64,000 bases of DNA from CAWBRY01 sp963791295 (GCA_963791295.1 CAWBRY010000001.1:124001-188000), one strand, 5' to 3'; shown: positions 1 through 9,315, numbered from the stretch's first letter. Notes: generated from the sequence alone by a model not told the origin. Numbers and translations: made by a program.

Positions 1-380
1 GAGTAAGGTTAAAGGCAACATGCATTGCCAGAGAGAGCCTCTATGCTTACGTATTGCACGGAATGAAGGGCTCTTACTTACAACAACGTTCGGATGTGCA
101 GGAGCAGGAGTTGCTGGCGGGAACAATTCCGTCCATTGATAGCTGGTGTCCACCTCTCTCCAAACCGGACGGATTGTTACATACGGAAATTAATGGGGAA
201 GTTGTGCGGAACAAGACCTTTTCATCGCCCGGTAATTACATGGGCTATTATGACGACCTATATAAAGCTTTAACTGCTAAGGCTCCAAATCCTGTGCCTG
301 CATCAGACGGGCTTAAAACGATCCGGATCATTGAAGCCGCAGTAAAGAGTTCAACTGAGGGTAGGGTCATCAAAGTCTGA
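1..380 (+). CDS. Gfo/Idh/MocA family oxidoreductase, C-terminal fragment
   Basis: The open frame runs in from the window edge (first full codon at base 3) and stops at 378-380, so only about 125 C-terminal residues are present. The visible end has features typical of NAD(P)-dependent Gfo/Idh/MocA dehydrogenases: a YVLHGMKGSYLQ strand region, then GNYMGYYDDLYKAL, then SDGLKTIRIIEAAVKSS, the final helix that packs onto the Rossmann domain. The family oxidises or reduces sugars and cyclitols using a nicotinamide cofactor. The cofactor-binding half lies outside the window, so the substrate cannot be judged. The TTG at 54 is an internal codon, not a start. Confidence 0.8.
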   Translation, partial: VRLKATCIARESLYAYVLHGMKGSYLQQRSDVQEQELLAGTIPSIDSWCPPLSKPDGLLHTEINGEVVRNKTFSSPGNYMGYYDDLYKALTAKAPNPVPASDGLKTIRIIEAAVKSSTEGRVIKV

Positions 381-448
381 ATCTAATATTTTGGCTGGCT
401 ACCCAACCTTTTGTCTGGGGCTGGAGTATATGAGGAAAAGCAATTACC

Positions 449-1804
449 ATGAAAAAGCTTATCCTCGCATGCCTCCTCCTGTGTCTTGCCCGTCAGGAAG
501 TGAAAGCACAATGTGATCCTGCATTCACTTATTCCGTTAGCCTGGGAAAGGTTGTATTCCAGGCGACAGACACCAGGTCCCAACTATTTCATAGCTGGTA
601 TTTTGGTGATAATACCTTTGGCAACGGCGCCCAGGTAGAACACAATTATATTTCACCCGGGACTTACCAGGTTAGACATATTACCATTGATTCTTTCAAC
701 ACTTGCGTAGACTCCATAACTCAAAGCCTGGTGATTAATTTCCCTGTAACCTGTCACGCCGCATTTACGCAGTCTGTCGATTCTTTCCTATTCAATCAAT
801 ATCATTTTTTTTCTGTGTCAGACGCTCAGGGAGGAACGATTCAGTCGTATAGCTGGACGATCAACGAACAAGTTGTATCGACCTCCAACTCGATGAACTA
901 TTCCTTTGAATCCGGGACTTATTCAATTTGTTTATCTATTACTACTTCGGAGGGTTGCACCTCATCCGATTGCAGGTCCATTTCGATTGTGGACACATCT
1001 AATTGCAATTTACAAGCTTCATTTACTGCAAATGCATCCACTTCAGATCCAAAACAAATCCATTTTTTCGCCACTCCTTCCAGTGACAACATGAAATACC
1101 GCTGGATATTTGATGCAGCGAACCCACGGGTGACTTCAGTGGAACGAAGTCCAGTTCATACTTATAATCTACCAGGGACCTACACGGTTACGCTGATGAT
1201 CTCGGATACATTGTCGCATTGTTTCGATAGTGTTCGGCATGAAGTACAGGTAGATGGATCGGCGATAGATAGTTGTACTGCCGGTTTCACATGGTTAACA
1301 ACATTGGGCAATGCGGGAGCGCAAATTATTCTTACGCCGATAGGCAATCAAACCATTCAATCCCAACACTGGATGATTTATAATGTTCGCAATCCGCAGG
1401 ACAGCTTCGCCTCAGACCAGGTCAACCCGGTATATTGGGCCTCCGATTCGGGATACTATGTGGTTTGTCTGAATATTGTCACTGTTGCTGGCTGCAACCA
1501 ACAGTATTGCAATAGCATTTACCTGCCCGCGTTTTCGAATGTCGACAGTCTGATTGGTACTGTATATACATTTCCAAATCCCGCTGTCGGCGAGCTCAAT
1601 TTCCGATTGCAACTCGATCATTCCGAAAGGATCCGGTTGAGTATATACACATCGCAAGGCATTCCGGTGATGACGCGACTAGAAAATGGGATCCAGGGAA
1701 CAAATTCATTTACTCTTCCCGTCAGGCAATTACATCCTGGCCAATATTTTTTGGATATGCAATATGGCAATAAACGAAGTCGAAGTATTTTCCTCAAACT
1801 ATAA
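449..1804 (+). CDS. Secreted PKD-domain protein with T9SS type A sorting domain
   Basis: 451 residues. A signal peptide (MKKLILACLLLCLARQEVKA, about 1-20) precedes roughly four PKD-like beta-sandwich repeats. These are marked by recurring WxFGD/WIFD and GTY-V/I segments around residues 25-95, 105-185, 190-270 and 275-360, and each carries paired cysteines. The last 75 residues (from FPNPAVGEL to the end) look like a type IX secretion sorting domain. Such proteins cross the outer membrane through T9SS and stay on the surface or are released. No catalytic motif is visible, so adhesion or matrix binding is the most likely role. The sigma factor gene follows after 30 bases, which suggests co-transcription or shared control. 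The PKD and T9SS assignment is firm; the role is inference. Confidence 0.8.
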   Translation: MKKLILACLLLCLARQEVKAQCDPAFTYSVSLGKVVFQATDTRSQLFHSWYFGDNTFGNGAQVEHNYISPGTYQVRHITIDSFNTCVDSITQSLVINFPVTCHAAFTQSVDSFLFNQYHFFSVSDAQGGTIQSYSWTINEQVVSTSNSMNYSFESGTYSICLSITTSEGCTSSDCRSISIVDTSNCNLQASFTANASTSDPKQIHFFATPSSDNMKYRWIFDAANPRVTSVERSPVHTYNLPGTYTVTLMISDTLSHCFDSVRHEVQVDGSAIDSCTAGFTWLTTLGNAGAQIILTPIGNQTIQSQHWMIYNVRNPQDSFASDQVNPVYWASDSGYYVVCLNIVTVAGCNQQYCNSIYLPAFSNVDSLIGTVYTFPNPAVGELNFRLQLDHSERIRLSIYTSQGIPVMTRLENGIQGTNSFTLPVRQLHPGQYFLDMQYGNKRSRSIFLKL

Positions 1805-1834
1805 AGCGTGGCGACGTGGAAATACGCACCTTGA

Positions 1835-2386
1835 TTGGATAGCGAACAAAAGGACATAAATACCATTATCAGCGGTTGTAAGATTGGTGATCGCAAAGCC
1901 CAGGAGTCTCTTTACCGGAACTTTTACAAGGGCATGATGACACTTTGCCTGCGCTATACGAAAAATGAGGAAGATGCTTTGGAAGCGTTGAATACAGGAT
2001 TTTATAAAGTCTACAAGAATATCGTAAGCTACGATGCGCGGAAGGCAACTCTATACACATGGATCAGGACCATCATTATTCATTGTTGCCTCGATCTTAT
2101 CAGGAATAAAGGGGGACGAAAGGAATGGAAGCGACTCGACGAGGCAGTAGATGTGGAACTGCCGCCGAATGTATTTGCAATGATGTCGGCCGACGAGATT
2201 CTCCGACTGGTGAGAGAGCTACCACCCGCCACCCAGGGTGTTTTCAATTTATACGTAATGGATGGCTTTAGCCATAAGGAAATTGGCAAGCTGATGAATA
2301 TCAGTGAGGGCACCAGCAAATGGCATTTGAGTGAAGCGAGGAAAATATTACAGCAATTAATTCAAAACAAAGAAAAAGGTTCATGA
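1835..2386 (+). CDS. ECF-type sigma-70 family RNA polymerase sigma factor
   Basis: 183 residues starting at TTG 1835; no better upstream start fits the frame. Region 2 spans about residues 22-90 (LYRNFYKGMMTLCLRYT, then a tryptophan-containing YTWIRTIIIHCCLDLIRN segment). Region 4 spans about 125-178 (ELPPATQGVFNLYVMDGFSHKEIGKLMNIS, then a GTSKWHLSEARK recognition helix). There is no sigma region 3 or 1.1, as expected of extracytoplasmic-function sigmas. The stop codon overlaps the start of the next gene in an ATGA, the usual arrangement for a sigma/anti-sigma pair. It probably redirects RNA polymerase to envelope-related promoters when its partner releases it. Target promoters are not evident in the window. 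Confidence 0.9.
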   Translation: MDSEQKDINTIISGCKIGDRKAQESLYRNFYKGMMTLCLRYTKNEEDALEALNTGFYKVYKNIVSYDARKATLYTWIRTIIIHCCLDLIRNKGGRKEWKRLDEAVDVELPPNVFAMMSADEILRLVRELPPATQGVFNLYVMDGFSHKEIGKLMNISEGTSKWHLSEARKILQQLIQNKEKGS

Positions 2387-3663
2387 ATGAACGACTAGCA
2401 TACGAGCAATATCTACAGGAACATTGGAACGATGTGACGTTGCCCGATGTTGACATGGCATGGATGGATATGAAGAGACGGCTTGATGAGGAAGAGGATC
2501 GTCCGGTCATTCCATTTTGGCGGAGTTGTGCGGGAAAAATTGTTCTGGCTGTTCTTTTAGTTGCTATCGGATGGTGGTTAGTCAAGCCCCAGAAATGGTT
2601 TCATGCAGATACTGCGAGTCGAGAGAAGTCGACATCAGATAGCAGTTTCATTGATAAAGATCCCGGAACGGTCGATACATTGCAAACACGGAAAAGGGTT
2701 GAACTGCGATCCGAAAAGGATATAAAAAAGCAGAAACCAGCGAGTGTCAATTTGTTGAAGACTCCACGCAAGACCCGGCCTCAGAAAAGGAAAGAGAATC
2801 AGGAATTAGTTGTTGATCCGGTATTGCCTGACAAGATTGTTGATTCCACTCATGCAAGAAAAGAGCTTTCCAATCATCAAATGATTGAGACCGGTGAGAC
2901 TCATGATACCATGGGAATTGTTTCCATGAGGGTGAGTGGAATAAATATGGAGAAGCACAAGGATACGACAGCAACTCCGCCGATACCAAAGAAAGATAGT
3001 TTACTAAAGACCCCGATATCATTCAGTGCAGGAATTGCCATGCAGCAGCAATTACCGATCGATGGACAGAAGTTTGTCCCGTATAATTCAGTTGGCAGAA
3101 AGGGAACCATTGCAGACTATATCCCTTCACTCTATTTCCGCGTCCATCGAAAGAAAGTATTTTTTCAATCTGAATTTAAGTACGGCGCGCCGCAATATGT
3201 AAGGGAGCGACTGTTCATACAATCCACCGATTCCAATATCATAACGCAGAAATTAAGTATTGCTTCTTCGCGCATCAAGAAAACCTATTATCATCAACTA
3301 CCCCTTACATTGAATTTATATGTCACCCGGGATTGGTCGGTAGGAGCAGGAGTGGTCTGGAATAAATTTAGTGCGGCGATAACGGAGCAGGAGGTATTGG
3401 AAAGAAACCTATTGACGGGTGCGGATTCCCTGATCGTTCCAGCGCACATCGTCAGGCAAAAAAAGGCGGACAGCAACTTCGTGAATACTTATTGGCAGGC
3501 TTTATTTGAAACGCAGTACAAACTGGGTCGTTTTTCCTTTGGAGCAAGATATGCTTTCGGACTTCAACCATTTATTCAGTTCACTCTTCCGGGTGGGTCA
3601 AGGCAGCAGGAAAAAAATAGTTCCTTTCAAATTTTTATCCGTTACGACCTATTTAAGTTTTAA
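2383..3663 (+). CDS. Putative dual membrane-spanning anti-sigma factor: cytoplasmic head, one TM helix, C-terminal outer-membrane barrel
   Basis: 426 residues, overlapping the sigma gene by 4 bases. Residues 1-48 are a charged cytoplasmic head (DVDMAWMDMKRRLDEEEDRP, then IPFW). About 51-67 is a single hydrophobic helix (KIVLAVLLVAIGWWLV). About 70-205 is a long hydrophilic, Lys/Asp/Ser/Thr/Pro-rich linker with no obvious fold. From about 211 to the end are alternating amphipathic strands (FSAGIAMQQQLP, FFQSEFKYGAP, WSVGAGVVWNKFSA, FSFGARYAFGLQPFI) ending in a terminal Phe (FIRYDLFKF), the usual signature of an outer-membrane beta-barrel. This matches the Dma architecture described in Bacteroides thetaiotaomicron, where one chain spans both membranes and binds its cognate sigma. 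The topology is read from sequence; function is inferred from position and architecture. A plain outer-membrane barrel protein is the alternative. Confidence 0.7.
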   Translation: MNERLAYEQYLQEHWNDVTLPDVDMAWMDMKRRLDEEEDRPVIPFWRSCAGKIVLAVLLVAIGWWLVKPQKWFHADTASREKSTSDSSFIDKDPGTVDTLQTRKRVELRSEKDIKKQKPASVNLLKTPRKTRPQKRKENQELVVDPVLPDKIVDSTHARKELSNHQMIETGETHDTMGIVSMRVSGINMEKHKDTTATPPIPKKDSLLKTPISFSAGIAMQQQLPIDGQKFVPYNSVGRKGTIADYIPSLYFRVHRKKVFFQSEFKYGAPQYVRERLFIQSTDSNIITQKLSIASSRIKKTYYHQLPLTLNLYVTRDWSVGAGVVWNKFSAAITEQEVLERNLLTGADSLIVPAHIVRQKKADSNFVNTYWQALFETQYKLGRFSFGARYAFGLQPFIQFTLPGGSRQQEKNSSFQIFIRYDLFKF

Positions 3664-3671
3664 CGTACAAC

Positions 3672-5537
3672 CTACCGCCCAAACATTTTCTCCAATTGAT
3701 CCTGCTTAAACTCCAGGTATGTGGGATTTCCATCGGGTGAAAGATTTGGCTGTGCGCACATAAACAATTGCTCAGCGAGTTGGCGCATTTCGGTGTCGGT
3801 CAATACACGGCCGGTTTTGATTGATTTTTGGCGAGCGAGTGAACGAACGATTATTTCCTGGCGGGATAGTTTCAGTTCGCTACTGAAATGTTTGTATTGC
3901 TCCAACACAAGTTCGATCTCCTGTTTTTCACGACCCTGTTCCAGCCCGGCCGGCGTTCCATGGAATATGTAGGTGTTCTTGCCAAACAATTCGATCTGAT
4001 AACCCAGTTGGTTGAGATCAGGAAGGATCTCTTCCAGTATAGCCGCATCGGAGGGCATCAGCTCCATGGTGATGGGAAACATGCTTTGTTGAGTTGAAAT
4101 AGGTTTTCCATTCAAAGCATTCTTTAGCTGTTCGTATAAGATGCGTTCATGTGCTGCTTGTTGATGGATAAGAATAAATCCCCTGGAAGATGGAATGGCA
4201 ATATACGCGTTCAGCCATTGAGTGATTATTGCTTCATTTATTCCATGACCCGCAGATATTTCCTTATCCGTTGGACGACTACTATCATGGGACTCTGATC
4301 TATTTTCAACTGCAGGACTTTCATAAAAATCTTTCCAGTGCCTCAACTCGCTTTTTTCTAAAAAATGCGCCTGGTTTTTTTGAGTAAATCCCTGGAATAT
4401 GGATGTCGACGCAGTCTTTGCTTCTATTTCTTTTGTAAAGGGTTGTTGAACCGAAGGCAATTGTTGGATACCGGCATCCAGATCGAAATCCAGTGCAGGA
4501 GTAACACTGAATTGCGCCAACGCATGTCGCGTTGCTGCTTGTACGAATGCATAAATGATCTTTTCATCTTCAAATTTTATTTCCTGCTTGGTCGGATGCA
4601 CATTTACATCCACTACAGCCGGATCGAGATCAATAAATAATACGTACATGGGATAGCTATCTGACGAAATCATATCCTGGTAGGCATTCATTACCGCATG
4701 GTTCAGATAGGGACTCTTAATGAAGCGGTTGTTGACAAAAAAATATTGATCACCCCTGGTCTTCTTGGCTATTTCGGGCTTGCCTACAAAGCCCGTGATA
4801 TTCATATAATCCGTTTCGTCGTTGACCGTAACCAGTTTGGAAGTATAATTATTTCCCAGCACCTGAACGATACGTTGCTTCAGACTCGCCGGTTCCAGGT
4901 GAAAGAGTTCCTGGCCATTGCTAAACAAAGAAAAATAGATCTTGGGAAAGGAGATGACAATGCGTATGAATTCATCAACGATATGTCTTGTCTCTGCAGC
5001 GTTGCTTTTCAAGAAATTTCTTCGGGCAGGAACATTGAAGAACAAATTCTTCATGGCGATACTCGTTCCATTGGGTGCCGCGATCAGTTCCTGTGTTTTG
5101 ACGATACTATTCTCTACTTCTATTCGCGTGCCGGTCTCGTCCTCCGGTCTTTTTGTTTTCAGCTCCACCTGGGCCACCGCCGCAATGGAAGCCAACGCCT
5201 CCCCCCTGAATCCCATCGTCCGAATATGAAAGAGGTCGTCGATGGTCTGTATTTTGGAAGTGGCGTGCCTTTCAAAACACATGCGCGCATCCGTCTCGCT
5301 CATACCCCCTCCATTGTCAATCACCTGGACCAGTGATTTCCCGGCATCCGCGATGATGAGTTTGATCTCGGTAGCCCCCGCGTCAACGGCATTTTCCAAT
5401 AATTCCTTAACAGCGCTTGAGGGGCGCTGGATCACTTCTCCGGCAGCTATTTGGTTGGCTATATTATCGGGTAGCAATGATATTTTATCCGGCACGACAA
5501 TCCCACTTTTCAGCAAAATTACGCTATTTGCCCCCAT
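3672..5537 (-). CDS. mutL: DNA mismatch repair protein MutL
   Basis: 621 residues. The N-terminal GHKL ATPase is clear: NQIAAGEVIQRPSSAVKELL, DNGGGM, FRGEALASI and the NKRFIKS-like NNRFIKSPYLNHAV. A variable linker (about 340-430) joins the C-terminal dimerisation domain. MutL links MutS mismatch recognition to strand incision and excision. The usual endonuclease motif DQHAxxExxxxE reads HQQAAHERILYE here, so the first Asp and the His are replaced, and the late CPHGRP-like motif reads SPDGNPTYL; nicking activity is therefore uncertain. The family normally begins a few residues before KISLLPDNIANQI, so the GTG at 5495 is a possible start downstream of the ATG at 5537. The gene converges on the anti-sigma-like gene with an 8-base gap. 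Confidence 0.95.
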   Translation of the reverse strand: MGANSVILLKSGIVVPDKISLLPDNIANQIAAGEVIQRPSSAVKELLENAVDAGATEIKLIIADAGKSLVQVIDNGGGMSETDARMCFERHATSKIQTIDDLFHIRTMGFRGEALASIAAVAQVELKTKRPEDETGTRIEVENSIVKTQELIAAPNGTSIAMKNLFFNVPARRNFLKSNAAETRHIVDEFIRIVISFPKIYFSLFSNGQELFHLEPASLKQRIVQVLGNNYTSKLVTVNDETDYMNITGFVGKPEIAKKTRGDQYFFVNNRFIKSPYLNHAVMNAYQDMISSDSYPMYVLFIDLDPAVVDVNVHPTKQEIKFEDEKIIYAFVQAATRHALAQFSVTPALDFDLDAGIQQLPSVQQPFTKEIEAKTASTSIFQGFTQKNQAHFLEKSELRHWKDFYESPAVENRSESHDSSRPTDKEISAGHGINEAIITQWLNAYIAIPSSRGFILIHQQAAHERILYEQLKNALNGKPISTQQSMFPITMELMPSDAAILEEILPDLNQLGYQIELFGKNTYIFHGTPAGLEQGREKQEIELVLEQYKHFSSELKLSRQEIIVRSLARQKSIKTGRVLTDTEMRQLAEQLFMCAQPNLSPDGNPTYLEFKQDQLEKMFGR

Positions 5538-5683
5538 AGCCCTTGAAACTCAATGGGAGCTCAAACTAATGGATAACGCTTATTTTATTGATGTGAGATA
5601 ATATTATTGACGGCGAAGAAATTTCTTCGACAGCGGAAACGAAAAGCGGGGGCAAAAGCGTTATGTGCTCGCATCCGAATTTT

Positions 5684-6289
5684 ATGAAAAAACTACTCCT
5701 TAGAACTCTATTTTGTTCTTTTCTAACCTGGCAATTGGCTTCCTGCAACAAAGCGGATAACCTAATAAAGCTGATTGAGCATCCCGGTGCTAATACAACC
5801 TCATTTACCCAATATATAATTAACCAGGGCAATCACTATTGCCAGCAAACAGGGTTCGCAACTTCTGAATACGGCGAACTCAAGTTCCAGGTGAAATTTG
5901 ACAGCAGTGCCATCTATTCTACCGTTGTTGCGGAGAACCAATATGACATTAATAAGTTATATGGCTTTTCCGACAATGGTGGCGACCATATGCAATTCAG
6001 CGCCCGCATCGGGTGGCGTTGGAGTGAAGGGGCACTTCGCCTCTTCGGTTATACGCATAACCATGGTCAGATGGATTTCAAAGAAGTTTCGCAGGTTAGC
6101 ATCGGGGCTGAGCATGCATGTTCCATAGCGGTTAGCGGGAACAGTTATGTCTTCACTGTGGATGGGAAATCTATCACGATGGATCGCGAAAGCACTACTG
6201 AATCAGCGAAAGGCTACAAACTCTTCCCTTATTTTGGCGGTGACGAGACAGCACCTCATCAGATCCGGATCTGGATCAAAGAACAATAA
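5684..6289 (+). CDS. Hypothetical lipoprotein
   Basis: 201 residues from the ATG at 5684; an in-frame ATG at 5663 would add seven residues in front of an otherwise standard lipoprotein signal. The signal (MKKLLLRTLF, hydrophobic core, lipobox LASC with Cys at about position 21) predicts lipid anchoring. The mature part is rich in beta-strand-like segments with aromatic residues (KFQVKFDSSAIY, FSARIGWRW, GALRLFGYTHNHGQ, YVFTVDGKSITM), suggesting a jelly-roll or concanavalin-like fold. I do not recognise the family. It stands between divergent mutL and the GH3 fusion gene 77 bases downstream, with which it could be co-transcribed. Confidence 0.7.
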   Translation: MKKLLLRTLFCSFLTWQLASCNKADNLIKLIEHPGANTTSFTQYIINQGNHYCQQTGFATSEYGELKFQVKFDSSAIYSTVVAENQYDINKLYGFSDNGGDHMQFSARIGWRWSEGALRLFGYTHNHGQMDFKEVSQVSIGAEHACSIAVSGNSYVFTVDGKSITMDRESTTESAKGYKLFPYFGGDETAPHQIRIWIKEQ

Positions 6290-6366
6290 CAATTTTCCCG
6301 GAAGACTTCAGGTGCACATCATTTCATAAAGCAGGATTGCGCTAACTTGTGGCGTAATTCCTCCAG

Positions 6367-9291
6367 ATGAAAAGATTTTTCTTATTAGGACTTCTATCCT
6401 TATCCGTACTCGTTTTATTCGGACAACCCCGGTCTGCTCTTAACCAGCAACAATGGACCGATAGTGTTTTCAAATCCCTTACGGATGATGAGCGGATCGC
6501 CCAGTTAATAGTTATACGCGCTCATTCCAATCTCGGCGCCGACCACGTGGCCAAGGTGGTAAATGATATTAAGAAATACAATATTGGAGCCCTCTGTTTT
6601 TTTCAAGGTGGACCTCTACGGCAGGCCAAGCTTACCAACTATTATCAAAGTATCGCCCGGACTCCTTTGATGATATCTATTGATGCAGAATGGGGATTGG
6701 GAATGAGACTGGATAGTGTTACGAGATTTCCGTATCAGCTGACGCTGGGGGCAGTAAGCAATCAAAATCTCATTTATAAAATGGGTGTTGCTATCGGCGA
6801 ACAATGCAAACGGCTTGGCGTGCACGTAAACTATGCGCCGGTAGTTGATATCAATAATAACGCGGCTAACCCGGTAATTGGTTATCGCTCATTCGGAGAA
6901 AACAGGGATAATGTATCCAGGTTAGGCATTGCTTATATGAAGGGTTTGCAGGATGCGGGCATCATGGCTTGTGCAAAACATTTTCCCGGTCACGGCGATG
7001 TGGATGTGGATTCACATCTTGATTTGCCAGTTATTAAGAAGAGCAGGGCAGAATTAGATTCAATGGAGTTGGTTCCATTCAAAGCCCTTTTTGATGCAGG
7101 TGTTGGCAGCGTGATGATTGCTCATCTTGGTGTACCGGCCATTGATAGTGCGGAACATAAAGCTACTTCCATTTCAAAGAACACTGTTACGGATCTGCTT
7201 CGAAATGAAATGGGTTTTACCGGCCTGTCCTTTACGGATGCGCTGGAAATGAAGGGTGTGTCCAAATATTTTCCGGGAGGTACTATTTCCGTAGAGGCAT
7301 TAATTGCAGGCAATGACATGCTTTGTCTTCCTTCAGGCGTCCCCGAAGCGATTGATGCTGTGAAAAAAGCCATTGCTGAAAAAAGGTTGAGCTGGGAAGA
7401 TATTTATGCTAAAGTGAGGAAGGTATTAATGGCTAAATACAAACTTGGATTGAATCAAAGCAGTCCTATTGATACGACCAACCTATTGGATGACCTCAAC
7501 GCCAAAACCGACGCTATTCGTTACCAGGTAGCCCAGCAGGGAATTACGCTTTTATCCCTTCCTGATTCGGCCGGGAAAAAACCTGATTATCCAACTATTC
7601 CATTGAAAAGAGAAATGGGAGCTGGCAAGCAACCTGGCAGAATTGCGTATGTAGGTATAGGAATATCTCAATCGAATTCCTTTAGCAAGCGGATGAAATC
7701 CGATTATAACGCAGATCTCTATTTCTTTTCCTACAAGGATAGCGACGACAAGGCAACTGATATATTAAACAGTGTCGCGAGTAAAGATTACGATGCAATC
7801 ATCGTGGGCGTCCACGATTATAATAATCGACCGGCGAACAACTATAATATCAGCCAGGCGTCCATTGATCTTTGGAAAAGATTAAATAATACAAAGGCCA
7901 TCACATTTGTCTTTGGTAATGTTTTGGCATCTGAAAATTTTTGTAATGCCGGCACCCTGGTCGAATGTTACCAGGATGATGATATCACACAGCAGGTGGC
8001 TGCCGATGTATTGACGGGAAAATCAAAACCCGTGGGGACCTTGCCCGTAAGTGTTTGCAAATTCAAATTTGGAGAAGGAATTGTTGCTGAAAAAGAACTG
8101 CCACGCACTCCTTCATTCAATAAACTGGGCGCCATTGATTCCATTGCTCACGATGCGATTGCACAAAAAGCCTTTCCCGGCTGCGTAGTCCTTGTTGCCA
8201 GGGATGGGGAGATCATCTATCATAAAGCTTTCGGCAACTTTGAATATGAGGCTTCACCCAGCGTCAACCTGGAAAGCATTTTTGACCTGGCATCGGTTAC
8301 CAAAATTTCCGCCACGACTATTTCGGTAATGAAGCTTTATGAAGAGGGCAAGTTGGATCTCAAAAAAAAGATTGGAGATTATTTGCCCTGGGTGATTGGT
8401 AGTGATAAAGCGCATTTGCCCATTGAAGAAATTTTACTGCACCAGGCAGGACTTATCCCTTTTATTCCATTTTATAAGGAGACGATCGATACGGTGACCG
8501 GTATTCCCAACCCAACTATTTATTCAGACGTACAGAAGCCGGGCTTTACGATCCGTGTGGCACAAAATATTTATATGCGTGATGATTGGAAAGACACTCT
8601 CTTTAGCCGGATATTAAAAAGTCCCCTGGGGCCTCCAAATAAATATGTGTACAGTGATAATGATTTCATTTTCCTTGGAAAAATTGTAGAAGCGATCACG
8701 GGAATGACCTTGGATCAATATGTAATTAAAACTTTTTATAGCAAGATGGGATTGGTGACAACCGGATTCAAGCCGAGGGACCGATTTCCTGTTGATCATA
8801 TGGTGCCCACCGAAATCGAAAAACACTTTCGCAGGCAATTGACACAGGGAGACGTACACGATGAGGGCGCTTCTTTATTTGGCGGTGTGGCCGGCCATGC
8901 AGGACTCTTCTCCGATGCTTATGACCTTGGCATGTTGTACCAAATGTTATTGAATGGCGGTCAGCTCAATGGCGAACGGTTTTTGAAACCCGAGACCATC
9001 CAGCTTTTTACTGCCTATCACAGCAAAGTCAGCCGCCGTGGCTATGGATTTGATAAACCCGAAAAAGACAATGCAGTTCGCAAAGATCCATATCCGTGCC
9101 TGAGCTGTTCGCCTCAAACCTATGGTCACACTGGATTTACCGGCACCTGTGTATGGGTTGATCCAAAATACAAGCTGATCTATATTTTTCTTTCAAATCG
9201 AGTGTATCCTACCCGAGACAATAACAAATTATCACAGATGTCGATCCGTGGAAAGATCCAGGAAACCGTTTACCAGGCATTGGGGATTTGA
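6367..9291 (+). CDS. GH3 beta-N-acetylhexosaminidase-like / class C beta-lactamase-like serine hydrolase fusion
   Basis: 974 residues with a signal peptide (about 1-20). The glycoside hydrolase family 3 domain (about 25-370) has KHFPGHGD at 204-211, then DSHLDLP, and the probable nucleophile Asp291 in FTDALEMKG. These fit NagZ-type enzymes that cleave N-acetylglucosamine from muropeptides. A linker/GH3 C-terminal-like part (about 380-580) follows. The last 390 residues form a serine hydrolase of the class C beta-lactamase/DD-peptidase type: Ser643-x-x-Lys646 (SVTK), Tyr762 in YSDND, and HTG at 921-923 in place of KTG. Both halves act on cell-wall material, so a periplasmic murein-processing role is likely. 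The two-domain fusion is known in Bacteroidota. The gene converges on the RicT-like gene. Confidence 0.88.
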   Translation: MKRFFLLGLLSLSVLVLFGQPRSALNQQQWTDSVFKSLTDDERIAQLIVIRAHSNLGADHVAKVVNDIKKYNIGALCFFQGGPLRQAKLTNYYQSIARTPLMISIDAEWGLGMRLDSVTRFPYQLTLGAVSNQNLIYKMGVAIGEQCKRLGVHVNYAPVVDINNNAANPVIGYRSFGENRDNVSRLGIAYMKGLQDAGIMACAKHFPGHGDVDVDSHLDLPVIKKSRAELDSMELVPFKALFDAGVGSVMIAHLGVPAIDSAEHKATSISKNTVTDLLRNEMGFTGLSFTDALEMKGVSKYFPGGTISVEALIAGNDMLCLPSGVPEAIDAVKKAIAEKRLSWEDIYAKVRKVLMAKYKLGLNQSSPIDTTNLLDDLNAKTDAIRYQVAQQGITLLSLPDSAGKKPDYPTIPLKREMGAGKQPGRIAYVGIGISQSNSFSKRMKSDYNADLYFFSYKDSDDKATDILNSVASKDYDAIIVGVHDYNNRPANNYNISQASIDLWKRLNNTKAITFVFGNVLASENFCNAGTLVECYQDDDITQQVAADVLTGKSKPVGTLPVSVCKFKFGEGIVAEKELPRTPSFNKLGAIDSIAHDAIAQKAFPGCVVLVARDGEIIYHKAFGNFEYEASPSVNLESIFDLASVTKISATTISVMKLYEEGKLDLKKKIGDYLPWVIGSDKAHLPIEEILLHQAGLIPFIPFYKETIDTVTGIPNPTIYSDVQKPGFTIRVAQNIYMRDDWKDTLFSRILKSPLGPPNKYVYSDNDFIFLGKIVEAITGMTLDQYVIKTFYSKMGLVTTGFKPRDRFPVDHMVPTEIEKHFRRQLTQGDVHDEGASLFGGVAGHAGLFSDAYDLGMLYQMLLNGGQLNGERFLKPETIQLFTAYHSKVSRRGYGFDKPEKDNAVRKDPYPCLSCSPQTYGHTGFTGTCVWVDPKYKLIYIFLSNRVYPTRDNNKLSQMSIRGKIQETVYQALGI

Positions 9292-9315
9292 TTGGTTCGC
9301 CAAAGAGTAATAAAA

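Noticed and set aside
4698..5336. 212-codon plus-strand frame inside mutL
   Set aside because: Shadow of the mutL ATPase domain; no recognisable protein features.
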